Assembly (NCBI GenBank): GCA_018241505.1
Contig: JAFEDS010000005.1
Span: 248,001-312,000, forward strand
Direction of reading: 5' to 3'
DNA: 64,000 nt
Origin: Pseudomonadota bacterium
GTDB taxonomy: Bacteria > Pseudomonadota > Gammaproteobacteria > Steroidobacterales > Steroidobacteraceae
The notes beneath the pieces were generated by a model that had not been told where the DNA came from, did not search any database, and worked only from the letters and a program-made list of their open reading frames with translations. Positions 9,329 through 18,364 of this stretch are shown here, piece after piece (the stretch's first letter is position 1; each line of letters begins with the position of its first letter). A program made the position numbers and the translations under genes.

Positions 9329-10699
9329 CTAGCGCGTTCGTTCCATTCGGCGGCTCGGGTTGCGCTCGGCGATCAACATTGCCAGCTCGAGCGCCTGCTC
9401 GTGATTCAAACGCGGATCCACCGTCGACCTGTAGGCTCTTTGCAGGTCAGCGTCCGTGAGACCCCGCGCGCCACCGGTGCACTCGGTCACATCATCGCCT
9501 GTCAGCTCAATGTGAACTCCGCCGAGATACGACCCCATTTCCTTGTGTACACGGAAGGCGGTGTCGAGCTCTTTGAGAATGTTCTCAAAGCGCCGTGTTT
9601 TCAGCCCACCCGTGCTGGTTTCGGTGTTGCCGTGCATGGGGTCGCAAACCCACAGCACGCTGTGTCCCGTTGCCCGGACCGCCTCGATAGCGCGCGGTAA
9701 CGCGTTTTCGATGTCCTTCGCGCCGAACCGGTGAATCAACGTCAGGCGCCCCGGTTGATTCTGCGGATTCAGCGTTGTCACGAGCGATTGCAACCAGTTG
9801 GTATCCATCGCCGTGCCGATTTTCACCGCCACCGGATTGGAAATGCCGCGGAAGTATTCAACATGGGCGCCATCCAACTGCGCGGTGCGCATGCCAATCC
9901 ACGGGTAGTGCGTCGACAGGTTGTACCAGCGATTCTGGCGCGGAATGAAACGAGTCTGTGCCTGCTCGTACAGCAGGTGCAGGCCTTCGTGACTGCAGTA
10001 GAAGCTGACGAGACGCGATTCGTCCACCGAGCGGCCGCTCATTCCCTCGAAGAAGTCGAGCGCATCGCCAATGGAGCTCACGATGCGGTGGTACGCATCT
10101 TTCAATGGCGCGTGCTTCACGAAACCGAGATCCCAATATTCCGGGTGATGCAGATCGGCGAAACCGCCGTCCACCAGCGCGCGAACAAAATTGAACGTCA
10201 GCGCGGCACGCTCGTAACCGCGCAGCAGCAGCGCTGGGTCGGCAGCACGCGCCTCCGCCGTGAACTCAGGTCGATTCACCAGATCGCCGCGATAGGCTGG
10301 CAGAGTGACACCGTCACGCGTCTCGTTATCGGCGGAGCGCGGCTTCGCATACTGGCCGGCCATGCGTCCCACGCGAATGATCGGCTTCTTGAGGCCGTGC
10401 AGAAGCACGATGCTCATCTGGAGCAGGATCTTCAGTTTCTTCGCAATCTGGTCCGAGTCGCAGTCGGCGAATGTTTCCGCACAGTCACCGCCTTGAAGTA
10501 GGAAGGCCTTACCCTGCTGCGCGGCGGCCAGCCGTTCGCGCAAAGCGTCCACTTCCCACGAAACCACAATCGGCGGCAGCCGTGAGAGATGCGCCACGGC
10601 GCGTTCCAGCGCCTGCGGGTCTTGGTAGGTGGGCTGCTGCTGGGCGACGCGGGTCTGCCAGCTAGCGCTGTGCCACGCGGTGGTTTCAGGTGCTCTCAT
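9329..10699 (-). CDS. Class II 3-deoxy-7-phosphoheptulonate (DAHP) synthase
   Basis: First step of the shikimate pathway, joining PEP and erythrose 4-phosphate. It is the plant/mycobacterial class II enzyme, not AroF/G/H: SWEVDALRERLA, then FLLQGGDCAETF with the metal-binding Cys, and PRLNHEQALELAMLIAE at the C-terminus. About 456 aa. I chose the ATG at 10697-10699 because GAGG lies 8 nt before it; the ATG at 10703-10705 is only 2 nt from the same GAGG. It is monocistronic and divergent from the lysine-catabolism genes. Confidence 0.95.
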   Translation of the reverse strand: MRAPETTAWHSASWQTRVAQQQPTYQDPQALERAVAHLSRLPPIVVSWEVDALRERLAAAQQGKAFLLQGGDCAETFADCDSDQIAKKLKILLQMSIVLLHGLKKPIIRVGRMAGQYAKPRSADNETRDGVTLPAYRGDLVNRPEFTAEARAADPALLLRGYERAALTFNFVRALVDGGFADLHHPEYWDLGFVKHAPLKDAYHRIVSSIGDALDFFEGMSGRSVDESRLVSFYCSHEGLHLLYEQAQTRFIPRQNRWYNLSTHYPWIGMRTAQLDGAHVEYFRGISNPVAVKIGTAMDTNWLQSLVTTLNPQNQPGRLTLIHRFGAKDIENALPRAIEAVRATGHSVLWVCDPMHGNTETSTGGLKTRRFENILKELDTAFRVHKEMGSYLGGVHIELTGDDVTECTGGARGLTDADLQRAYRSTVDPRLNHEQALELAMLIAERNPSRRMERTR

Positions 10700-10855
10700 T
10701 CTCATGGCCTCAAATTGTGCGGCCGAATGCTATCACCCCATCGTTTTTCGCCCAAATGACCCCAATATCCGACGTTTTCCGCGCGCACCGACTCGCATCT
10801 GGCGTCGAGCCACCCGGAAGGAGCAGAATGCGCGCCTTTTTCCGAGGGACCTCCT

Positions 10856-12025
10856 ATGCATCGTGTGCTCATTCTCGGAGCGGGCAAAATCGGCGCGCTC
10901 ATCTCAGGATTGCTAGCCGAGTCAGGGAGTTACGAGGTTCAGTTGGGCGACGTCGATGGTGCCGCGGCCGAGTCGGTAGTGCGGGCACACGGTGCGGCGA
11001 ACCTGAGCAGCCATGGCCTGGACGCAACGAACACACAGGCGCTGGCGAAGCACCTGGTCGACCATCCGGTCGACGCCATCATTTCGAGCCTTCCTTATTA
11101 CTGCAATGTTGGCGTTGCCGAAGCTGCACGTAAGGCCGGCGCTCATTACTTCGACCTCACCGAAGACGTTGAGGTGACGCGCGCGGTGCGCGCGATTGCG
11201 CAAGGCGCCACCACTGCGTTCGTTCCGCAGTGTGGCCTGGCTCCCGGCTTCATCAGCATTGCCGCCGCCGAGCTGATTACTCACTTCGATGAGATTCGGT
11301 CGGTGAAGCTTCGCGTGGGCGCTTTGCCCCAGCATCCCAACAATGTGCTGAAGTATTCCTTAACCTGGTCCACGGAAGGGCTCATCAACGAGTACGGCAA
11401 TCCGTGCCAGGCCATGGTGGATGGTCGACTCACTGAAGTGGCCCCGCTCGAAGGTCTCGAGGAAATCGAAATCGACGGCACGCTGTACGAGGCATTCAAC
11501 ACCTCGGGCGGCCTCGGCTCGCTCGCCGAAACGCACGGCGCCGACTGCGAGTACATGAACTACAAGACCATCCGCTACCCCGGTCACTGCGATCAGATGC
11601 GCCTGTTGATGAACGATCTGAAGTTGAACCACGATCGCGCCACGCTCAAGCACATACTCGAAAACGCGGTTCCCCAGACCCTCCAGGACGTCGTCATTGT
11701 TTACGCGGCGGTTACGGGCAAACAGGACGGGCAGTTGCGAGAGGAGAACTACGTCAACAAGGTTTATCCGCAGGTCATTGCCGGCCGTCTGTGGTCGGCG
11801 ATCCAGGTAACGACCGCATCCGGCATCACCTCTGTCGTGGATCTCGTGTTGCAGAACCGTGGCAAATTCTCCGGCTTCGTAGCGCAGGAACAGTTCCGAC
11901 TGACTGACATCATTGCCAACCGGTTCGGTCGCTACTATGCGCCGGGCGGGACCAAGGACATTTCCGGGCAGGTGGTCGTGGCCGGTCGAGCCGGCACGCA
12001 GCGCCGGAAGAAGGCGGTAGCATGA
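10856..12025 (+). CDS. Saccharopine dehydrogenase-family protein (saccharopine or lysine 6-dehydrogenase)
   Basis: A 389-aa NAD(P)-dependent oxidoreductase. The Rossmann motif GAGKIG is at residues 8-13, followed by the family's [17 protein letters not shown] and [12 protein letters not shown] segments. Members either split saccharopine to glutamate and alpha-aminoadipate semialdehyde or oxidise lysine directly at C6. Its ATGA overlap with an alpha-aminoadipate semialdehyde dehydrogenase gene shows the product enters lysine breakdown. No lysine-ketoglutarate reductase domain is fused or adjacent, which leaves a direct lysine 6-dehydrogenase role open. Confidence 0.88.
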   Translation: MHRVLILGAGKIGALISGLLAESGSYEVQLGDVDGAAAESVVRAHGAANLSSHGLDATNTQALAKHLVDHPVDAIISSLPYYCNVGVAEAARKAGAHYFDLTEDVEVTRAVRAIAQGATTAFVPQCGLAPGFISIAAAELITHFDEIRSVKLRVGALPQHPNNVLKYSLTWSTEGLINEYGNPCQAMVDGRLTEVAPLEGLEEIEIDGTLYEAFNTSGGLGSLAETHGADCEYMNYKTIRYPGHCDQMRLLMNDLKLNHDRATLKHILENAVPQTLQDVVIVYAAVTGKQDGQLREENYVNKVYPQVIAGRLWSAIQVTTASGITSVVDLVLQNRGKFSGFVAQEQFRLTDIIANRFGRYYAPGGTKDISGQVVVAGRAGTQRRKKAVA

Positions 12026-13557
12026 GCAAACTCGATATCAACGCGCTGCTGGGGCGGTTGGGCCTGAAGGCCTCCAATCCGGGCGGCTGGTCCGGTGCAC
12101 ACGGTTGGTCGACCTCGCGCGACGGGACTCTCATCAACGTCCGCAATCCGGCTGACGGTTCTTTGGTTGCTCAAATGCGGCCGGCCAGTGCTGAGGACTA
12201 CGAGGCCGTCATGAAGTCCGCGGTGGACGCCGCAGCCGCGTGGCGCCGCGTTCCAGCGCCGAAGCGAGGCGAGGCCATCCGCTTGTTGGGCGAAGAACTG
12301 CGCCGTCACAAGACCGATCTGGGCACGCTGGTGTCGCTCGAGAATGGCAAAATCCGCGCGGAAGGTTTGGGCGAGGTCCAGGAGATGATTGACATCGCCG
12401 ACTTCGCGCTCGGCCAGTCGCGCATGTTGTATGGCTCGACCATGCACTCCGAGCGGCCACAGCATCGCATGTACGAGCAGTGGCATCCGCTGGGTGTGGT
12501 TGGAATCATCTCCGCGTTCAACTTCCCCGTGGCTGTCTGGGCCTGGAATGCCTGTCTGGCGGCCATCTGTGGTAACGCCTCTGTCTGGAAGCCTTCACCC
12601 AAGACGCCACTGAGCGCGCTGGCTGTGCAGCACATCTGCAACCGGGTCATGGAGGTCAACAAGCTGCCGGCGATTTTCCAGATCTTCATTGATGGCGGGA
12701 CGGAGCTGGCGGCCCGTTTTGTGGAGGATCCGCGCGTTGCGCTCGTGTCCTTCACCGGATCGACCGCGGTGGGGCGTCATGTCGGTGAGCGTGTTGCAGC
12801 ACGCCTCGGCAAAAGCTTGCTGGAGCTGGGTGGTAACAACGCCATTATTGTTGACGAAACCGCCAACCTGGATCTGGCGGTTCCCTCGATTGTGTTCGGT
12901 GCCGTCGGGACAGCCGGTCAGCGCTGTACGACCACTCGCCGCGTGTTGGTCCACAAATCACGGCTCGATGAGCTGGAGAAGCGCCTGGTGCGCGCCTACA
13001 GCCAGGTGAAGATCGGTGATCCGCTCGATTCGGGAACCTTGATGGGGCCGTTGATCGACCCGTCCGCGGTGCAGCGCTACGAAGCTGCCATTGCGGCGGC
13101 GCGGGCGGCGGGCGGAGAAGTGCTCTGCGGCGCGAAGGTGCTCCCAGGACCCGGCAACTATGTCGAGCCCACTATCATCCGCGCTCGCAATGACTGGGAA
13201 ATCGTGCAGACTGAGACCTTCGGGCCCGTCCTGTATGTGATTCCGGTGGATTCCCTGGAGCAGGCGTTGGAACAGCAGAATGCCTCGGCGCACGGCCTGT
13301 CCTCGGCCATCTTCACCGACCGGCTGCAGAATGCGGAAGCGTTTCTGTCGGCCCAGGGCAGCGATTGCGGCATTGCCAATGTGAACATCGGCACCTCCGG
13401 TGCTGAGATCGGCGGCGCATTCGGCGGGGAGAAGGAAACCGGCGGTGGCCGCGAATCGGGCTCCGATGCCTGGAAAGCGTACATGCGCCGGCAGACCAAC
13501 ACGATCAACTGGAGCCGGGAACTACCCCTGGCTCAAGGAATAGAGTTCAAGGTATAG
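12022..13557 (+). CDS. Alpha-aminoadipate semialdehyde dehydrogenase (ALDH7 family)
   Basis: Oxidises alpha-aminoadipate semialdehyde/piperideine-6-carboxylate to alpha-aminoadipate. It is 511 aa, like ALDH7A1/AmaB. Visible features are [10 protein letters not shown], the NAD-site [14 protein letters not shown] with the general-base Glu, catalytic Cys in GQRCTTTRR, and the ALDH7-type tail [22 protein letters not shown]. The start overlaps the upstream dehydrogenase stop (ATGA). icd starts 2 nt after its stop, tying lysine carbon to 2-oxoglutarate metabolism. Confidence 0.94.
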   Translation: MSKLDINALLGRLGLKASNPGGWSGAHGWSTSRDGTLINVRNPADGSLVAQMRPASAEDYEAVMKSAVDAAAAWRRVPAPKRGEAIRLLGEELRRHKTDLGTLVSLENGKIRAEGLGEVQEMIDIADFALGQSRMLYGSTMHSERPQHRMYEQWHPLGVVGIISAFNFPVAVWAWNACLAAICGNASVWKPSPKTPLSALAVQHICNRVMEVNKLPAIFQIFIDGGTELAARFVEDPRVALVSFTGSTAVGRHVGERVAARLGKSLLELGGNNAIIVDETANLDLAVPSIVFGAVGTAGQRCTTTRRVLVHKSRLDELEKRLVRAYSQVKIGDPLDSGTLMGPLIDPSAVQRYEAAIAAARAAGGEVLCGAKVLPGPGNYVEPTIIRARNDWEIVQTETFGPVLYVIPVDSLEQALEQQNASAHGLSSAIFTDRLQNAEAFLSAQGSDCGIANVNIGTSGAEIGGAFGGEKETGGGRESGSDAWKAYMRRQTNTINWSRELPLAQGIEFKV

Positions 13558-13559
13558 GC

Positions 13560-14888
13560 ATGCAGTACCAGCACATCGTAGTTCCACCTCACGGTCGGAA
13601 AATCACCATCAACACGGACCTGTCCTTGCAGGTGCCGGACAAACCCATCATTCCCTACATCGAAGGCGATGGCATCGGCATCGATGTAACGCCTGCGATG
13701 CTGCGGGTGGTGAACGCGGCTGTCGAGAAGGCTTATGGATCGCGTCGCGAGATCGCCTGGATGGAGGTCTACACCGGCGAGAAGGCGAACTCGCGCTATG
13801 GGCAGTGGTTTCCGGATGAGACGCTGCAGGCGTTGCGTGATTTTGTTGTGTCTATCAAGGGCCCTCTGGGCACACCGATCGGTGGCGGCATCCGCTCACT
13901 GAACGTGGCCATGCGCCAGAGTCTCGACCTGTACGCCTGCGTGCGTCCAATTCGCTATTTCCCCGGCGTGGCGAGCCCGATGCAGGATGCAAGCCTCACT
14001 GACATGGTGATTTTCCGCGAGAACACGGAAGACATCTACGCCGGTATCGAGTGGGCCGCAGGCACGGCCGATGTCCATAAGCTGATTACGTACCTGCAGA
14101 AAGAATTCAATGTCACGGGCATCCGCTTCCCGGCCAGCTCCGGCATCGGCATCAAGCCGGTGTCGCGACAGGGCAGCCACCGCCTGATCCGCAAGGCCAT
14201 CCAATACGCAATCGACAACGACCGGGTATCGGTGACGCTCGTGCACAAGGGCAACATCATGAAGTTCACGGAAGGCGCGTTCCGGAACTGGGGCTACCAG
14301 CTTGCCAAAGACGAGTTCGGCGCCAAGGAAATCGGCGACGGTCCGTGGCTGTCGTTCCCGAATCCCAACACCGGCAAGGACATCGTGATCAAGGATGTCA
14401 TTGCCGATAACTTCCTGCAGCAGGTGTTGTTGCGCCCCGAGGAATACGACGTGATTGCCACGTTGAATCTCAACGGCGATTACATTTCCGACGCCCTCGC
14501 TGCTCAAGTGGGGGGTATTGGAATTGCCCCGGGCGGCAACATTGGCGACGGGCTCGCGGTGTTTGAAGCTACGCACGGCACCGCGCCGGGCTTCGCCGGC
14601 AAGGATCGCGTCAATCCGGGCTCCCTGATTCTGTCCGCCGAGATGATGCTCCGGTACCTGAAGTGGACTGAAGCGGCTGACCTGATCATGAAAGGCGTGG
14701 CGAACACGATCGCAGCCAAGGAGATGACCTACGATCTGGCCCGCCTGCGGGAAGCGATCCGCTCACCGAAGCGCGACCTGGCTGCACGCAAGAACGTGGA
14801 AGAAGACCTGCAGCGGCTGATTCCCGGTGCGACGCTCATGAGCTGCTCGGGGTTCGCCTCGGCGGTGATTCGGCACATGGATGACTGA
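13560..14888 (+). CDS. icd: NADP-type isocitrate dehydrogenase
   Basis: TCA cycle enzyme converting isocitrate to 2-oxoglutarate. 442 aa, somewhat longer than E. coli Icd (416 aa); the extra residues are at the C-terminus ([17 protein letters not shown]). The phosphorylation/substrate site [26 protein letters not shown], and [13 protein letters not shown] are conserved. It begins 2 nt after the aminoadipate semialdehyde dehydrogenase stop, an unusual operon partner, and overlaps the next gene by 8 nt. Confidence 0.95.
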   Translation: MQYQHIVVPPHGRKITINTDLSLQVPDKPIIPYIEGDGIGIDVTPAMLRVVNAAVEKAYGSRREIAWMEVYTGEKANSRYGQWFPDETLQALRDFVVSIKGPLGTPIGGGIRSLNVAMRQSLDLYACVRPIRYFPGVASPMQDASLTDMVIFRENTEDIYAGIEWAAGTADVHKLITYLQKEFNVTGIRFPASSGIGIKPVSRQGSHRLIRKAIQYAIDNDRVSVTLVHKGNIMKFTEGAFRNWGYQLAKDEFGAKEIGDGPWLSFPNPNTGKDIVIKDVIADNFLQQVLLRPEEYDVIATLNLNGDYISDALAAQVGGIGIAPGGNIGDGLAVFEATHGTAPGFAGKDRVNPGSLILSAEMMLRYLKWTEAADLIMKGVANTIAAKEMTYDLARLREAIRSPKRDLAARKNVEEDLQRLIPGATLMSCSGFASAVIRHMDD

Positions 14889-15642
14889 GCGACCCAAGTC
14901 GGAGCGTCCGAAGTTCGTCACCCCGAAGGGGCGTCCGCCGGCTCGAAGAAAGCCGGCGGCGGCGGGCGCGGATTTGTTTACGGGTGTGCGGCCTCCTGCT
15001 TCCCCGAAGACCCCGTACTACGATCCGGGATGTACACAGTGCCCGCGTCTTGCGGAGTTTCTGACCGAGACGCACCACGCGCATCCCGATTACTTTGCGC
15101 GTCCGGTTCCTTCGTTCGGCGCCGCGGCTCCCAAGATCCTGATTGTTGGACTCGCGCCCGGAATGCACGGTGCGAACCGGACGGGGCGCCCATTCACCGG
15201 TGACTATGCTGGTGTGTTGCTGTATGAAACTCTCCATGAGCTGGGACTCGCCACGGTGCCGGAGTCGGTATCCGCGGATGACGGCCTCGAGCTACGGCAC
15301 GTGCGCATCACCAATGCAGTCAAATGCGTGCCGCCCGAGAACAAGCCGCTGCCGGATGAGATCCGTCAGTGCAACGCTTACCTGAAGTCCGAGCTGGCCG
15401 AATTGAAGTCAGTGCGCGTGGTTTTCGCTCTGGGACGGATCGCTCACGATGGCGTGCTCACGGCGGAAGGGTTGAAGCGTAGTCGGTTCGGGTTCGCGCA
15501 CGGGGCGGAACATGCTCTCGATTACAAGCGCGTCCTGGTGGACTCGTACCATTGCAGCCGCTACAACACATCGACCCGGGTCCTCACTCCGGAGATGTTC
15601 AAGAAGGTGATGGCGAGGGCGTGTGAGATCGCCGGCATTTGA
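14881..15642 (+). CDS. Family 5 uracil-DNA glycosylase (UdgB)
   Basis: Removes uracil and other deaminated bases from DNA. A 253-aa protein with a basic, proline-rich N-terminus (residues 1-40) followed by the catalytic domain. Motif 1 is [19 protein letters not shown] and motif 2 is [16 protein letters not shown]; the family-5 pattern lacks the polar Asp/Asn of family 1 in motif 1. Cysteines in [11 protein letters not shown] and NAVKCVPP fit the Fe-S ligands of this group. It overlaps icd upstream and uvrC downstream, pairing base-excision and nucleotide-excision repair. Confidence 0.9.
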   Translation: MTERPKSERPKFVTPKGRPPARRKPAAAGADLFTGVRPPASPKTPYYDPGCTQCPRLAEFLTETHHAHPDYFARPVPSFGAAAPKILIVGLAPGMHGANRTGRPFTGDYAGVLLYETLHELGLATVPESVSADDGLELRHVRITNAVKCVPPENKPLPDEIRQCNAYLKSELAELKSVRVVFALGRIAHDGVLTAEGLKRSRFGFAHGAEHALDYKRVLVDSYHCSRYNTSTRVLTPEMFKKVMARACEIAGI

Positions 15643-17446
15643 TGCGAAGGAATTTGTAGGCTCGCTGCCGCGGCGGCCGGGCGTGTACAGGATGTACAAC
15701 GCCGATCACGAGATCCTGTACATCGGAAAGGCGAAGAACCTGCGCGATCGCGTGGGGACCTACTTCGCCGCCAGTAACGTCAATCCCAAGGTCCAGGCAC
15801 TCGTAGGCCAGATTGCGAAAATCGAGGTCACGGTCGCCAACTCCGAGACCGAGGCGCTGCTGCTCGAATACAACTTGATCAAGGCGCACAAACCCCGATT
15901 CAACGTGGTGCTGCGCGATGATAAGAGTTTCCCCTACATTCAGGTGCAGGATGCACACGATTTTCCACGCCTGGCGTTCTATCGCGGTCCGCGATCGGCG
16001 CCGGGACGTTATTTCGGGCCGTTTCCCGGCGCCGGGGCGGTCAAGGAGACGCTGCGCCAGTTGCAGAAGCTGTTTCGCATCCGGAATTGCCGTGATAGCT
16101 TTTTCGCGAATCGCAGCCGCCCGTGCCTGCAACACCAGATTGGGCGCTGCTCGGCCCCGTGCGTTGCGCTGATTACAAAGGAGGCGTACGCGCAGGACAT
16201 TGACTCCGCCGTGAAGGTGCTGGAAGGGCGTGATAGCGAAGTCACTGCAATTCTGGAAGCGCGAATGGAAGAGGCCGCCGGCAAGCTCGAATTCGAACGC
16301 GCGGCGGTCATTCGGGATCAGCTTGCGACCATGAAGCGTGTGCTGGCCGAGCAGATCGTCACATCCGAAGGTGAACGCGATGTGGATGTTTTCGCGATTG
16401 TCGGTGAGCCTGGGGAGTATTGTGTCAGCGTGATGCTCGTTCGCGGGGGTCGAAACCTCGGCACCAGCAGTTATTTCCCGCGCGCCGCGCTCGCTGAGCC
16501 TGAAGAAGCTCTGTCATCGTTCGTCATGCAGTACTACTCGACGCAGGAGCCGCCACCTGAAGTCCTCGTCGGCCTTCGGTTGGACGACGTGGAAGCGCTG
16601 GCACAAGCGCTGACCGAACGTATCTCACGAAATGTCCACGTTCGGTGCCCAGTGCGCGGGTTGGGTGTTCGATATGTCGAGCTGACTCGGGAGAATGCGA
16701 CGCAGGCACTGCGTATGCGATTGGCCCAAAAGAAGGGCATGGACGAAATGTTTGCGGCATTGACCGCCGAGCTCGATCTTCCCGAGGCGCCCACGCGCGT
16801 TGAATGTTTCGACATCAGCCACACGGGCGGCGAGGGGACCGTTGCGTCCTGTGTCGTGTTCGGTCCAGAGGGTCCACTGAAGAAGGAGTACCGCCGATTC
16901 AACATCACGGGCGTCACTCCGGGCGATGACTACGGAGCGCTTCGGCAGGCGCTCGAACGGCGGTATGCGCGAATCAAAGACGGCGAGATTCCGGCGCCCG
17001 ACCTGCTCCTGATTGACGGCGGTCTGGGCCAGATCGGCCAGGTGCACGAGGAGCTCGAAAAGCTCGGTTTCGCGGATATGACTTTGGTGGGCGTGGCGAA
17101 GGGGCCGGACCGCAAGGCGGGCCAGGAGCGCCTGTTCGTGTACGGGGTTGCGGAGCCCCACATTCCGGAGGCGCATTCGCCCGCGTCACGATTGATCCAG
17201 CGGATCCGCGACGAGGCCCACCGTTTCGCCATCACGGGCCATCGCCGCAAGCGGGCCAAGCGCTACAACGAGTCTGTGCTCGAGAGCGTGCCCGGTCTCG
17301 GCCCTGCCAAGCGCCGCCAGCTCCTAAAACATTTTGGGGGATTGCAGGGTGTATTGCGGGCTGGCATTGCCGATTTTGAAAAGGTCGCCGGAATCGGGGC
17401 GGCCTTGGCCCGAAGTCTTTATGATCACCTGCACCCGGGCGCTTGA
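15623..17446 (+). CDS. uvrC: Excinuclease ABC subunit C
   Basis: Makes the two incisions around a lesion in UvrABC repair. 607 aa, normal length. GIY-YIG domain at about residues 12-95 (PGVYRMYN, ILYIGKAKNLRDRVGTYF), UVR domain at about 205-240 (MEEAAGKLEFERAAVIRDQL region), RNase H-like C-terminal nuclease (FDISHTGGEGTVAS, LLLIDGGLGQ), and paired HhH motifs at the end (LESVPGLGPAKRRQLLKHFGG). The GTG start at 15623 overlaps udgB by 20 nt; in-frame homology begins immediately. Confidence 0.97.
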   Translation: MRSPAFDAKEFVGSLPRRPGVYRMYNADHEILYIGKAKNLRDRVGTYFAASNVNPKVQALVGQIAKIEVTVANSETEALLLEYNLIKAHKPRFNVVLRDDKSFPYIQVQDAHDFPRLAFYRGPRSAPGRYFGPFPGAGAVKETLRQLQKLFRIRNCRDSFFANRSRPCLQHQIGRCSAPCVALITKEAYAQDIDSAVKVLEGRDSEVTAILEARMEEAAGKLEFERAAVIRDQLATMKRVLAEQIVTSEGERDVDVFAIVGEPGEYCVSVMLVRGGRNLGTSSYFPRAALAEPEEALSSFVMQYYSTQEPPPEVLVGLRLDDVEALAQALTERISRNVHVRCPVRGLGVRYVELTRENATQALRMRLAQKKGMDEMFAALTAELDLPEAPTRVECFDISHTGGEGTVASCVVFGPEGPLKKEYRRFNITGVTPGDDYGALRQALERRYARIKDGEIPAPDLLLIDGGLGQIGQVHEELEKLGFADMTLVGVAKGPDRKAGQERLFVYGVAEPHIPEAHSPASRLIQRIRDEAHRFAITGHRRKRAKRYNESVLESVPGLGPAKRRQLLKHFGGLQGVLRAGIADFEKVAGIGAALARSLYDHLHPGA

Positions 17447-17479
17447 GCCGCCCGCTTGCCAGGACTGCCGGACTCGCGG

Positions 17480-18034
17480 ATGCCCTTGAATTGGCCGAAT
17501 ACCCTCACGTGGCTGCGCATTTGTGCGATTCCCCTGGTAGCCGGTTTGTTCTACATGCCCTATCCCTGGGCCGATCCGGCAGCGGGGCTGATGTTCGCGG
17601 CCGCGGGTATTACTGACTCCCTGGACGGCTACCTGGCGCGCAAGCTGGGGCAGACTTCGCGGCTGGGAGCCTTCCTGGACCCGGTGGCCGATAAGCTGAT
17701 TGTGGCCGTGGCTCTCGTGCTCTTGGTGAGCCGCGATCCGCGTCCACTGATCACCCTCACAGCAGCCGTGATCATCGGCCGTGAAATCACCATCTCAGCC
17801 TTACGAGAGTGGATGGCGGAAATTGGTCAACGTCGCAAGGTGGCGGTGTCGCAGCTCGGTAAGTACAAGACGATCCTGCAGATCGTGGGGCTCACGTGCA
17901 TGCTGTTCCGCGTCCCGCTTCTCGGACTGCCTATCTACAATATCGGCGTTGTGCTGACGGAGATCGCTGCCGCGGCGACACTTTATTCGATGGTGGCGTA
18001 CTTACAGGCGGCTTGGCCGGAACTGAGACGCTAG
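17480..18034 (+). CDS. pgsA: CDP-diacylglycerol-glycerol-3-phosphate 3-phosphatidyltransferase
   Basis: Inner-membrane enzyme making phosphatidylglycerol phosphate. About 184 aa from the ATG at 17480, which matches the family start (MPLNWPNTLTWLRI); an upstream in-frame TTG at 17456 adds 8 unconserved residues. The CDP-alcohol motif DGYLARKLGQTS with GAFLDPVADK is intact. Four or more TM helices. uvrC-pgsA followed by tRNA-Gly is a conserved gammaproteobacterial order. Confidence 0.96.
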   Translation: MPLNWPNTLTWLRICAIPLVAGLFYMPYPWADPAAGLMFAAAGITDSLDGYLARKLGQTSRLGAFLDPVADKLIVAVALVLLVSRDPRPLITLTAAVIIGREITISALREWMAEIGQRRKVAVSQLGKYKTILQIVGLTCMLFRVPLLGLPIYNIGVVLTEIAAAATLYSMVAYLQAAWPELRR

Positions 18035-18058
18035 CGTAGCGTTACCGGCCGAAAAGAT

Positions 18059-18134
<76 letters not shown>

Positions 18135-18299
18135 ATCTCGAGCAGAGCGCGAATTGTAAGAGCGCGGATCGCGAAGTCAAGGAAAGTCGCCCTCCGGCGG
18201 CGAATAAAATTTCCTGCCTGCGCCGGTACTTAGAAAACGCTTGGGCTGCCGCGGCCAGGGGATAACTCGGACCGCAATGAGTGGCTCGCTGATGTGCTA

Positions 18300-18313
18300 T
18301 GGTAGCGCTACCA
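18300..18313. promoter_or_regulatory. LacI-family operator in front of the GH31 gene
   Basis: Perfect 14-bp palindrome TGGTAGCGCTACCA, 51 nt ahead of the GH31 start codon. The central CG and the TNNTAGCGCTANNA form are typical of LacI-family repressor sites. It shares 12 of 14 bases with the site at 41498-41511 next to the LacI-family gene and xylBA. Confidence 0.8.
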
Positions 18314-18364
18314 CATCGCACGTGAAAGCGACTGTTCGCCTGAACATTCATTGACGGAGCGCTC

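Noticed and set aside
10665-10675. TAGCGCTG near the DAHP synthase start as a third LacI operator
   Set aside because: Only the core half matches and it lies within the coding region; no symmetric arms.
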